Part shown: in pieces, positions 48,101 to 53,124 of the stretch | Layout: every line of letters starts with the position of its first letter | How positions within the stretch are numbered: position 1 is the stretch's first letter | Assembly (NCBI GenBank): GCA_000226015.1 | Contig: JH153179.1 | Coordinates: forward strand, 169,340 to 222,463 | Source: Mnemiopsis leidyi | Taxonomy: Eukaryota > Ctenophora > Tentaculata > Lobata > Bolinopsidae | DNA: 53,124 nucleotides | Direction: 5' to 3' | The notes under the pieces: generated by a model | What the model was told of the DNA's origin: nothing | Seen by the model: only the letters and a program-made list of their open reading frames with translations | The model's database searches: none | Made by a program: the position numbers and the translations under genes

Positions 48101-50336
48101 TATAAACGGTTGTTAATCATTTGTCCTCTCGATCCAAACAGGAAACATGGAAAATTTGGTCATCAAGATCTTATCATGAGACATTATAATAAAACCTCAC
48201 GCCTCTATCACCTTTTTTGCCAAATTTGTCTATTCGACGCTGCGATGTTGCTCTTACTCAATACTCAGCCGTATCCACACGTTAGCATATCATACTTACA
48301 AACAAAAGTAAACACAGCGATTTTCGATTACAAATCCCTGCTGATATGCCAAATACTGACTACTAACTCAAAACAATACAGGATCCAGTACAAGAAACTT
48401 GGTACACTGGTCCCAGATGACTGGTCCCCCTACTAACTTAAAACAATACAGGATCCAGTACAAGAAACTTGGTACACTGGTCCCAGATGATCAACGCGAA
48501 GAAACTCCAGAAGTACGACTATGAGAGTGTGACAAAGAACATGCTCCATTACGGCTCTCCCTACCCTCCCCAGTACAATATCTCCGGTAACCACTGTCAA
48601 CCTCTCTTGGTATTCTTTTTTTCGAATTTAAAATTATAACGCTTAACTCAAAATTTTGATATTGCAGATGCATCTGGAGTTCATCTCATACATATACAAA
48701 ATCGGCTTAAATTTCGATACATAAGTTGTTTTTGGCTTGAAATTAGAAACACCTCAGATTATCAGTAATCATCGACAACAAAATATCTAACACAGCGAAT
48801 TTGTCCTGTAGGATTATCAGTACCAACAGTGTTGGTGATGGGAGGTAACGACTGGTTGGGAGACCCGCGCGACGAGCTGTGGCTAATCGAGCAGATCGGA
48901 CACACGATCAAGTCCTACTTTACTATCGACTACTACAACCACCTGGACTTTCTGTGGGGCGAGGACGCTGTAAAGATGGTCTATCGTCCCGTTATTGCCT
49001 TGATGGACAGCATGGTGTAGTTGCTAATTAGGGTTTCAATGCACAGTTTAAGTGGACTTTTTTATGTAAAGTCGTTCACCGTAAAGAACTTAGTGATGTA
49101 CAGTTAATCTACAGCAGTATACGATAAAGCAATTTTTGATTATAATGGAACGAGACAAAAAGATTAAATTATAAAATTCCAAATACCTGCTTTTTCTTGC
49201 CCATATAGTCTTGAGGACCATTGGCTTGAGGTGGTATCTTGGAGAGAGCTTTCGAGAAGAAGATAATTGAATTTAACACGACACTGAAATGTGATAAAAT
49301 CTTAAAAATAGGCTAAACATGACGTCAGTTTGGGTTGAGTCGGAAATGTTTGCTCAACCACTTGACGACTTTTTAAATTGATTGGTCGTTTTATTCACAT
49401 GATTGAATAAAATTCCGAAACTTTCCTAAAAATTCTGACGGCCATTATTTTGAGATGAATGACGTGCAAGCTAGTACCCAGGATACCATCAGTATCTCAA
49501 CTCCGAGGAGAATTCGAACTCACTATGACTGAAGCATGCTCATCACGATCCATCTGGGCGGGTACACGTTACTCTTTACGAGATCTTTAAATACCAGAAA
49601 CACTTCGTTCAGGAAATCCTGAGAGCGGTAAAATTTTAGGGTCCCATCTCACATTAGTCTGGATAGAGCCAGAAGCCATTATTTTTTAACATACTGAAAT
49701 CGAGAAATTATCAGTAATAAAGATTTCATAATTTTCTTTTAAAAACTTACGATCAAATCTTTCTCATTCATTGGTTCCATATACGAAGTGTAATGTTCAT
49801 CGTTCATGAGATGCAGCAGGGCAATGAGACAAGACACGTAGTCCCGAGATAGGTCAATGTCCTTGGTTTTGTCCACCTGACAGACCAGTCGGAAAAGGAG
49901 CTCTAAGAGAGGGTCTACTATTCCACGTACTATACTCGTATTCGACTGTGGGAGTTGGGTTGAAAATCAGAGAACAAAAGGTGGAATATGAGCGTTTATG
50001 ATCGATACGTATTGATAGAACTGATGTAATGGAACATTTAAAATATAGTATGGTCTATATTCTATGATTTGTGGAATGTTGAGAAAATTGAATTATCTAA
50101 ATACTACTTATAATCTTTGAGGTTAAGAAAATAGAGCCCGTCTCACATCGTTCTTGAATAATAAGCACGTTGAAAACTCACGTGCTTGTTCGACACAGTG
50201 ATGAGAATGTGAGTGAGTATCTCTACGGATTGTATTTTCTCTTTCTTCACTTCATCTTTATCTCTGTTTGTTTCCTCATCTTTCAGGTGGAATTTCAAAT
50301 GTCTCATCAGAAGTGGGATCAGGAGCTCGCATCCAA
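18138..50336 (-). CDS. DOCK-A-like Rac guanine exchange factor, C-terminal two thirds (partial)
   Basis: Dedicator-of-cytokinesis protein; the DHR-2 domain loads GTP on Rac-type GTPases and acts with ELMO/Crk in cell migration and engulfment. Exons, all phase-consistent: 50336-50182, 49945-49751, 49618-49524, 49283-49187, 46170-46011, 45637-45477, 30857-30676, 30075-30015, 29506-29375, 29110-28946, 28799-28624, 28483-28363, 28250-28112, 27959-27859, 22897-22637, 22500-22369, 22209-22042, 21931-21740, 21503-21372, 20993-20795, 20539-19898, 19214-18924, 18247-18138. Diagnostic stretches: [22 protein letters not shown]-like [43 protein letters not shown]. The tail is Ser/Pro-rich and ends with PPPLPQR and VPLPP, like the Crk/SH3-binding tail of DOCK1. 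The N-terminal SH3 and DHR-1 parts lie right of the window. Introns of 14.6 kb, 5.0 kb and 3.0 kb host other genes. Confidence 0.95.
19524..19897 (-). CDS. Alternative DOCK C-terminus (read-through of a GTAAGT donor)
   Basis: The exon starting at 20539 contains a perfect GAG|GTAAGT donor at 19898/19897 that joins in phase to 19214 (KYIRG then SALDIINEK). If this donor is not used, the frame stays open for another 374 bases and ends in TGA at 19526-19524 (final residues SESNRRW). The extension has an acidic serine-rich stretch ([12 protein letters not shown]) and a Lys/Arg-rich stretch. A long open frame beyond a donor suggests a real second isoform, but it could be chance. Confidence 0.5.
20795..20993 (-). 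CDS. DOCK exon made of 57-bp proline-rich repeats
   Basis: This exon of the DOCK tail codes for tandem 19-residue units, [19 protein letters not shown], each with a TLPPRPK candidate SH3-binding motif. It ends with a G|GTTTGT donor at 20794 and joins in phase to the exon at 20539. The acceptor chosen here (CCCCAG at 20994-20999) is the most upstream one that keeps the frame open. A one-base deletion in the next repeat junction puts a TAA at about 20987 in the frame coming from higher units. Acceptors in lower units would also work and give shorter tails. Confidence 0.65.
20795..21240. repeat. 57-bp minisatellite, seven units, in DOCK
   Basis: On the + strand the unit GTTAGCTTTAGGTCGAGG... 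starts at 20835, 20892, 20949, 21005, 21062, 21119 and 21176. All spacings are 57 except one of 56, the frame-breaking deletion. Most units contain CCACCCCAG then GTTCAC on the minus strand, which is a splice-acceptor-like sequence. The unit near 21097 has CCACCCAG with GTTTCAC instead. Confidence 0.95.
22993..23264 (-). mobile_element. tRNA-derived SINE, most complete copy
   Basis: On the minus strand it begins with a tRNA-like head (GGTGTAGTGG, then GGGGGTTCGATTCCCCGATC as T arm and box B). The body includes GAAACCGTGATTTAGGG, and the end is CTGTAAAAGCCTGGGTACAG followed by an A-rich tail with AAATACAAAAAAATAC. It lies in the DOCK intron between the exon at 22897 and the nested peroxidase. 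It is a SINE rather than a tRNA gene because the body repeats elsewhere in the window. Confidence 0.8.
23418..27761 (+). CDS. Secreted ShK(x3)-TSP1-ShK-heme peroxidase, nested in a DOCK intron
   Basis: Animal heme peroxidase with an extracellular N-terminal array. Exons: 23418-23466 (signal peptide, [10 protein letters not shown]), 23808-23947, 24363-24544, 24901-25074, 25170-25249, 25360-25595, 25758-27761; phases agree, about 954 residues. ShK domain 1 is in exon 2, ShK 2 in exon 3, and ShK 3 spans exons 3-4, each with six Cys. A thrombospondin type 1 repeat ([10 protein letters not shown]) spans exons 4-5, and ShK 4 is in exon 6. The peroxidase domain is in one 2-kb exon: distal His in QFLDHDLTL, catalytic Arg and heme-linking Glu in TRVNEQPML, proximal His in [10 protein letters not shown], and [13 protein letters not shown]. 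The catalytic set looks complete. It likely uses peroxide to oxidise tyrosine-like substrates or halides outside the cell. AATAAA at 27810-27815. The gene is opposite in strand to DOCK and fits between its exons at 27859 and 22897. Confidence 0.93.
23490..23735. repeat. 19-bp minisatellite in peroxidase intron 1
   Basis: About a dozen copies of AATCAAAACTGACTTATTC with small variations, filling most of the intron between exons 23466 and 23808. Confidence 0.93.
23984..24190. repeat. 22-bp minisatellite in peroxidase intron 2
   Basis: About nine copies of a unit like GGCACCATCTGCAGGCACTA, alternating with TGTAGGCAC versions. Intronic, between ShK exons 1 and 2. Confidence 0.9.
24547..24812. 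repeat. 33-bp minisatellite in peroxidase intron 3
   Basis: About eight nearly identical copies of a unit containing TGTTTCTTTTCCCTAAGTAT then TTGTAGATGTTCT, starting at the exon-3 donor (24545). The high identity suggests recent expansion. Confidence 0.93.
30350..30640. repeat. 18-bp minisatellite (AGATCTAACTTTACGATA) in DOCK
   Basis: About 16 copies, each with AGATCT. It lies in the DOCK intron between exons 30676 and 30075, about 35 bases past the donor of the former. Reading it as a protein gives LIVKLD repeats, but splicing places it outside the coding sequence. Confidence 0.93.
30858..31614. other. DOCK intron upstream of the protease gene
   Basis: No gene seen. Part of 31070-31160 (CGTATCTGCTGCTAAAATTA) loosely resembles sequence near 40065, so a dispersed repeat is possible. 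It should contain the protease promoter; AATAAACC at 31544 and a GC-poor region precede the ATG. Confidence 0.4.
31615..33929 (+). CDS. Secreted pepsin/cathepsin D-type aspartic protease, nested in DOCK
   Basis: Seven exons with matching phases: 31615-31678 (signal peptide), 31964-32088, 32210-32317, 32484-32694, 32899-33170, 33404-33568, 33726-33929; 382 residues. The fold motifs are in order: QFYGE joined to [10 protein letters not shown], first active-site loop [12 protein letters not shown], flap region [34 protein letters not shown], second active site [13 protein letters not shown], and the C-terminal [14 protein letters not shown]. The first loop has DTA where the family nearly always has DTG, and the flap has YSSG for the usual YGSG. 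The propeptide starts DIPLG but is short and acidic, without the usual basic residues. Likely a digestive or lysosomal endopeptidase; activity is uncertain because of these changes. It lies in the 14.6-kb DOCK intron, on the opposite strand, and ends about 140 bases from the first dioxygenase gene (convergent). Confidence 0.93.
34071..34625 (-). CDS. Secreted DOPA 4,5-dioxygenase-like protein, copy 1
   Basis: Single-exon gene of 184 residues with a signal peptide ([16 protein letters not shown]). It belongs to the small DOPA 4,5-dioxygenase family (fungal DodA type), whose members cleave the ring of DOPA with extradiol chemistry. Motifs seen: [15 protein letters not shown] (HxH), [11 protein letters not shown], and [19 protein letters not shown], the family's HPN(T/S)G...DH block. 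It has no introns, unlike its neighbours. A candidate poly(A) signal on this strand is at 33959-33954, within 30 bases of the end of the protease gene. Same strand as the host DOCK gene. Substrate is inferred from the family only; the secretion signal is unusual for the family as I know it. Confidence 0.9.
   Translation of the reverse strand: MLTALLTTLLVACATGHYHDYDWKVMQSIFPDLLAGEDESCDHAKISSYHIHVLFWQNNKDHVESALNLRNNFINRYRLNNKTCTIAAGNPAFGHEMCVFEVDWNPAGPFTTAQYSFFIPPYRLQETSFWMLQNKGDHDVFIHPNSGCETDDHTKWNTFSGAKWPIDASVFTCNYPGCKPNTRS
34626..35554. other. Spacer between dioxygenase copies 1 and 2
   Basis: About 0.9 kb, AT-rich, with no coding frame. It must hold the copy 1 promoter, as the genes are on the minus strand. 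GTTGTCTCTCAAAAGTTGGCA-like sequence (34725) recurs upstream of copy 2 (36252, TTGTCTCTAAGAAGTTGGCA), a shared block that may be a common promoter element. Confidence 0.55.
35624..36181 (-). CDS. Secreted DOPA 4,5-dioxygenase-like protein, copy 2
   Basis: Single-exon gene, 185 residues, with a signal peptide ([16 protein letters not shown]). Nearly the same protein as copy 1. From [10 protein letters not shown] on, most differences fall in a short middle block (about residues 75-97), and the last 85 residues differ at only two positions. All metal-site candidates are kept: the HxH, GHEMC and HPNSGC...DH motifs. An AATAAA on the minus strand lies at 35560-35555, about 65 bases past the stop. 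About 1 kb of unrelated-looking AT-rich DNA separates it from copy 1. Same strand as DOCK. Confidence 0.9.
   Translation of the reverse strand: MLNVILAALLVACTNGHYHDYDWKVMQNNFPEDFVAGEDESCDHAKISSYHIHVLFWQNNKDHVESALNLRNDFINRFELINKNCTITAGDPAPGHEMCVFEVDWNPAGPFTTAQYSFFIPPYRLQDTSIWMLQNKGDHDVFIHPNSGCETDDHTKWNTFSGAKWPIDASVFTCNYPGCKPNTRS
36588..37109 (-). CDS. Secreted DOPA 4,5-dioxygenase-like protein, copy 3 (diverged)
   Basis: Single-exon gene, 173 residues, with a signal peptide ([16 protein letters not shown]). Clearly related to copies 1 and 2 but more diverged: [51 protein letters not shown]. It ends VSVFPPF and lacks the Cys-containing tail ([13 protein letters not shown]) of the other two, so a disulfide or docking feature may differ. 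It is probably the oldest split in the cluster. The putative catalytic residues are intact. Confidence 0.88.
   Translation of the reverse strand: MLSALLLASLPAFLLAHIHEYDKHLLNTVYKPTFHEGYCHDTPTVFSYHIHLLFWGNNKDRVNSALELRDQFIEKFNLQDKKCDISPVDPAPGHGMCSFEVDLVPAGPFNTAQYAFFIPLDRLQETSMWMLQHRGVHDVFIHPNSGCPVNDHTKWNTVAGDKWPVDVSVFPPF
39232..39273. repeat. (CTGTCCG)n short tandem repeat
   Basis: About six copies of TGTCCGC, following a GGTAGGTAGGT tract. It lies in gene-poor repeat DNA of the large DOCK intron. Confidence 0.9.
41169..41439 (+). pseudogene. Unrecognised ORF with a homopolymer frameshift
   Basis: The ATG at 41169 opens a frame ([20 protein letters not shown]...) that ends at 41351. Adjusting by one base at the A7 run (41304-41310) extends it as [20 protein letters not shown]... 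to a TGA at about 41439, giving roughly 90 residues of protein-like composition. I do not recognise the family. It may be a fragment of a transposon-derived protein, as it sits in repeat-like DNA; it may also be chance. Confidence 0.3.
43556..44731 (+). CDS. Atypical seven-TM receptor with long extracellular loop 2, nested in DOCK
   Basis: One coding exon, 391 residues, seven hydrophobic segments: TM1 about 24-48 (with IICNTIVL), TM2 56-80, TM3 104-128, TM4 141-164, TM5 254-278, TM6 291-315, TM7 327-350. The loop between TM4 and TM5 is about 85 residues, hydrophilic, and carries two Cys. The DRY motif is replaced by SVVRLINIM, and TM7 has [11 protein letters not shown] where NPxxY is expected. 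A good acceptor (TCTTGCAG, ending 43551) lies five bases before the ATG, so there is an upstream 5' UTR exon or a trans-spliced leader. It is distantly like class A receptors and the ligand is unknown. The DOCK intron that holds it also holds the protease and dioxygenases. Confidence 0.82.
   Translation: MIGPPQEVSTFLDYFLEVPQTVLALSVIAILLGVTAIICNTIVLMFYLNQYKKLYPMLYLFNSGCDCLAGLGSILVGVVLVQLYQREEGGSVDLEDEPSNTLIGAVFFVVSVTTRASVVSSLAISVVRLINIMWAHYKINCKVVLGVLTGFLLFWLGFTAAELALTLTKPGKPIECGSSGDNEEILRKEPPKHDGSRKHEGTQNTFDSQGENQSDGEIFSSKIGELFLQPFVGKEIICELENAVDKSLPDLKIFLLEVVPFIIPVCLASFSLVLISYKLLSSKVGRNSDITRTITITVTWLTLFYVLCNVPFFVVLCVLGHPLPENSNNTTVVVRFVTTMMLPAVSACLTPGTLILRGSKIRRFYSEKISSSFRNGGQDNLQSETRFQDTK
44732..45476. 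other. DOCK intron past the second GPCR
   Basis: No gene seen. AT-rich; it should contain the 3' end of the GPCR transcript. Confidence 0.5.
46527..49020 (+). CDS. Gastric/lysosomal acid-type lipase, nested in DOCK
   Basis: Secreted alpha/beta-hydrolase of the gastric lipase / LIPA family, which splits triglycerides or sterol esters. Exons: 46527-46785, 47034-47286, 47435-47590, 47714-47859, 48452-48586, 48812-49020; phases agree; 385 residues. The ATG at 46527 starts a clear signal peptide ([18 protein letters not shown]); an in-frame ATG at 46473 would put it inside the protein. Signatures: [16 protein letters not shown] (oxyanion region), nucleophile Ser in [20 protein letters not shown], catalytic Asp in GGNDWLGDP, catalytic His in [11 protein letters not shown]. 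Triad complete. It lies on the opposite strand between DOCK exons 49187 and 46170. A 70-bp duplication copies the acceptor and start of exon 5. Confidence 0.94.
47868..48075. repeat. 44-bp minisatellite in a lipase intron
   Basis: About four to five copies of a unit like TTTGTACTGTTCAGATTTCT followed by GATTATTTCTAATCTACTCG, just downstream of the exon-4 donor. Intronic. Confidence 0.85.
48361..48490 (+). repeat. 70-bp tandem duplication of a lipase exon start
   Basis: 48361-48420 and 48431-48490 are almost identical and both contain AATACAG followed by GATCCAGTACAAGAAAC. The second copy continues into the real exon (TCAACGCGAAG). The first, if used as the acceptor, runs off frame and soon stops. 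So the first copy is a decoy acceptor. Confidence 0.9.
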
Positions 50337-51337
50337 CTGAAATTAGATTGAATTAGATTAATACAGCCACAGACCCGAGAATTTACAGAACTATGCATCA
50401 GCAAGTGAAAAATAGCAAATTTACTTTTGTAAAACGGAAGTCGGGTCAAACAGCTCCATACGCTTTAAAACTGGCTAGGGACCGGTTAAGAACCGTAGAG
50501 CGACCGCTGAAAAAAACTGACTTAGAACCGACCGTTCGTCAAGAATTAGAACAGCTGACGAACTGGCTGAAAGCCTTAAGCCGATGATGAACAGTAAAAA
50601 ACCGGCTGAGAATCGCAAACGACACGTTCCAATAATCTTTTGATTTGAAAATAAGGCCTTTTGGTTTTTGGAAATCGAAGAACTTAAAGGTTGCTTTAAA
50701 CTTTTAAATTTATTTGGTGAATTCTGAGATCATAAAACTAATAATTGAAATAAGATTCAATAAGTCAACTGGATAGCCTCCAATTTGGCTGGACTAATGC
50801 CTCTAATTGTACCGACGGTTTCTTAAGCTATGGTCTAAATTAGATTTTAAGTCGGACAAAAGTTGCTCAAGAAATTTGAAAAATTCGAAATCGTAATTCA
50901 GAATTCTGAGGTCAAGCTAAATTGAAGATCAGGATAATTTGTCGATTTAGCTTCACACATTAAATTTAATCTACACCAAAAATGTCCCTTCAACTCCAAC
51001 AGGAATGATTGAATTCAGGTCATCGTTGAGCTGTATTTTCAAATCATCTTTCTCAAATAATTAATTCATGAATAAAGATTAAGCTAGAAAAAAAATCTTC
51101 AACTCGTGATGATGCTAGAATTTTCTATGTGTAGATTTTAATGTGTATATAATATTCATCTAAATATATTAATTTTGACTTTCTGACTGTGTCTGTTTAA
51201 ATCAGTGATTAGGTGATAATATCACATTCACACAATTCTTTGCAATGCAACAATTTGATTTGAAGTATTGGTTCAATTCAGTTAGTCATATTGATAATCG
51301 ACAAACTGCCTAGTTTTTAGCAATCATTTTAAAATTA
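50337..51337. other. DOCK intron, no exon seen
   Basis: No further DOCK exon was recognised upstream of 50336. The short open frame 50393-50587 (lysine/arginine-rich) has no matching splice sites that I can see. AT-rich otherwise. Confidence 0.5.
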
Positions 51338-51761
51338 CAGTCAACCCTCGATTTACGCGGCCTCTCGGGGGAAAGGGTTGTGGCCCGGTAAATAAAAAAA
51401 TAAAAAAATAATTAACTTAAGTTATTGATAGCTATATCATATATGTAAACGTCATCCTGATCAAATTTCTTTATAAAAGTACTCTTTGAGAATTCATAAC
51501 TGTGAGAATAGAGCCAACGCTCTAAATTACATTTTCAATCAGTATTCTCGTCGATCGTTTTATTTTGTATGGCAAAGAGATACCATTACCAAATGTCACG
51601 TGTGACGGTGCCTGCAATTGAGAGCTCTTATTCCATGTCCAAATAAAAGACGGAAAAAAATTTTTGTGTAAAAAATATTGAAAAATTTTGGGGGAAAGGA
51701 AGGAGGCCCGGTAAATAGAGGGACCCGGTAAATAGAGGCCCGGTAAATCGAGGGTTTACTG
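51338..51761. mobile_element. pogo/Tigger-like MITE
   Basis: Terminal inverted repeats CAGTCAACCCTCGATTTAC (left) and GTAAATCGAGGGTTTACTG (right) differ at one position (C vs A in the fifth base pair) and are flanked by TA on both sides, the target duplication of Tc1/mariner-pogo elements. Sub-terminal GGCCCGGTAAATA repeats are present at both ends. The 424-bp interior has no transposase. Such elements are moved by a related pogo-type transposase in trans. Confidence 0.85.
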
Positions 51762-52067
51762 TATGTTCCTTTTTGCATATAACTGTATTTATCGATGTGA
51801 TACTAAAAAGCGAGCATCTGTTGTATTTGAAAGCAGTTAGAACACTTACTCTTATAAATAATCATAATAATAATTTTGAAATTTATAATACTGCTTTGAA
51901 GTTTAAAAAAACTTATACTCAGCGGTGTAAAACACTAACTAAGAGTGATCTAAGTTAAATGGAAAAGTCCATTAAGGGGATCACAGTGGAAAACAATCAT
52001 ACCCTCCGCGAAAACTAAGATAAAAGTTTATCTAACTCTTGATCATGCAATTGAAACAAATACGTTT

Positions 52068-52945
52068 TCAGATTTCTCTTAAAAATATCAACAGTATCTG
52101 ATGATGTGAGCGATGTGAAGATTTAAGGAAGATATAAGGACCAATATAGGTAAAACTTCTACGACTTGATGCTGATATAAATTGTGGAACAATAAGCTTG
52201 AGTGTGTGTCCATTGTGTGCGTACCGAAACATGTCCTTTAAATAATCAGGAGCAAGTCCATTGACAGATTTGTATGCAAGAAGAGCAATCTCAAAAGCAA
52301 TTCTCTTCTTAACATTTAGCCAATGTAATTTTTCCAGATCTTCACCAACATGGTCACACTTGTATTTATTGGTGACAGCTTTGGCTGCAGCATTTTGTAT
52401 CAGCTGTAATTGATTCAGAAGTTGTCCCGAAATTCCAAAGTAAATTCCGTTACAATAATCCAAGCATGAAACAACTAAGCTATTGACAATTGTTTTCAGC
52501 TGACACGCTTCAGATGTCACGCAGGGTACTGAAACATTTTTGCTTAAAGTGTACAACCTGTTCTCTAAATGTTATATGGTTGTCCATTTGAACTCCAAGG
52601 TTCTTAAGACAGTTGACAAATTTCACAGTTGTACCAGCTGTAATAAGATGAATTCCTTGTCCATTTGAACTCCAAGGTTCTTAACACAGTTTACAAATCT
52701 CACAGTTGCACCAGCTGTAAGATGAATTCCTTGGATTTGTATTTGATAAAGGACTTTGTTGGAGCCACAAACTATAATTTGTGTTTTGCTCTCATTCAGT
52801 TGCAGGAAAAAGTGGTTCATCCGATACTTTACTTGGGTGAAGCATCAGATCAGTTCATGTGTTAAGACCTTTACTTGTCCTTCAGTTCTAAATGACTTTA
52901 GTATCTTGTGATCATCTGCATATCAAAAGATGTTGAATCCAAACT
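52068..52945 (-). mobile_element. Degenerate CR1/L2-like LINE, 3' end of reverse transcriptase
   Basis: Minus-strand pieces of a LINE reverse transcriptase: the catalytic YADD motif (52922-52911, with a stop codon directly before it), then HFFLQLNESKTQIIVCGSNK, KNLGVQMDKE, and in the piece 52556-52068 VSCLDYCNGIYFGISGQLL, LIQNAAAKAV and LHWLNVKKRIAFEIALLAYK. It is broken by stops and a 77-bp tandem duplication (52581-52657 and 52658-52731). The 5' part is missing. It lies in a DOCK intron or beyond its 5' exons. Confidence 0.88.
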
Positions 52946-52959
52946 TTTGTACAAATCTT

Positions 52960-53022
52960 TGAAATTGAAATTGAAATTGAAATTGAAATTGAAATTGAAA
53001 TTGAAATTGAAATTGAAATTGA
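52960..53022. repeat. (GAAATT)n microsatellite
   Basis: About ten perfect copies of TTGAAA next to the broken reverse-transcriptase fragment. It may mark the break point of the LINE copy. Confidence 0.93.
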
Positions 53023-53124
53023 AAACTAAAATTGGTCAATACACATGACAATATCACTTGGTCCAGATCATATTATTACTTTTTTAGTGATTTTGTATCA
53101 AATTGCTATTTTATAGACTCGTTC

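Overview
The window is animal nuclear DNA. Genes are split by GT-AG introns with matching phases, the products are metazoan families (acetyl-CoA carboxylase, DOCK exchange factor, rhodopsin-like receptors, gastric-type lipase, pepsin-type protease, ShK/TSP1 heme peroxidase), and there are tRNA-derived SINEs, a degenerate LINE and a pogo-like MITE. Short introns, a secreted peroxidase with four ShK domains and secreted DOPA-dioxygenase-family proteins suggest an invertebrate, perhaps a cnidarian. That placement is inference from gene content and has not been tested.

Layout. Two very long genes on the minus strand fill the window. Acetyl-CoA carboxylase (ACC) runs from probable N-terminal exons at about 16.5 kb down to 1165 and leaves the window on the left; the biotin carboxylase and biotin carrier parts are present. 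A DOCK-A-like guanine exchange factor runs from beyond the right edge (first exon seen, 50336) down to its stop at 18138; 23 exons, about 1355 residues, could be joined in frame.

At least eight other genes sit inside introns of these two. A GPCR (2932-4210, +) lies in an ACC intron. In DOCK introns lie a ShK-TSP1 heme peroxidase (23418-27761, +), a pepsin-type aspartic protease (31615-33929, +), three tandem secreted DOPA-dioxygenase-like genes (34071-37109, -), a second GPCR (43556-44731, +) and a gastric-type lipase (46527-49020, +). Apart from the receptors, all nested products appear secreted. They form an oxidative pair (peroxidase, DOPA dioxygenases) and a digestive pair (aspartic protease, lipase). 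Co-expression of the set is a hypothesis.

The rest is intronic or intergenic DNA rich in minisatellites, SINEs, hairpins and decayed repeats, including a gene-poor stretch at 37.1-43.5 kb and a CA microsatellite with an assembly gap near 15.0 kb. The strongest items for a second look are the nested-gene architecture, the secreted DOPA-dioxygenase cluster, a 57-bp coding minisatellite in DOCK in which most units carry a splice acceptor, an alternative DOCK C-terminus, and a frameshift exactly at the NPxxY motif of the first GPCR.
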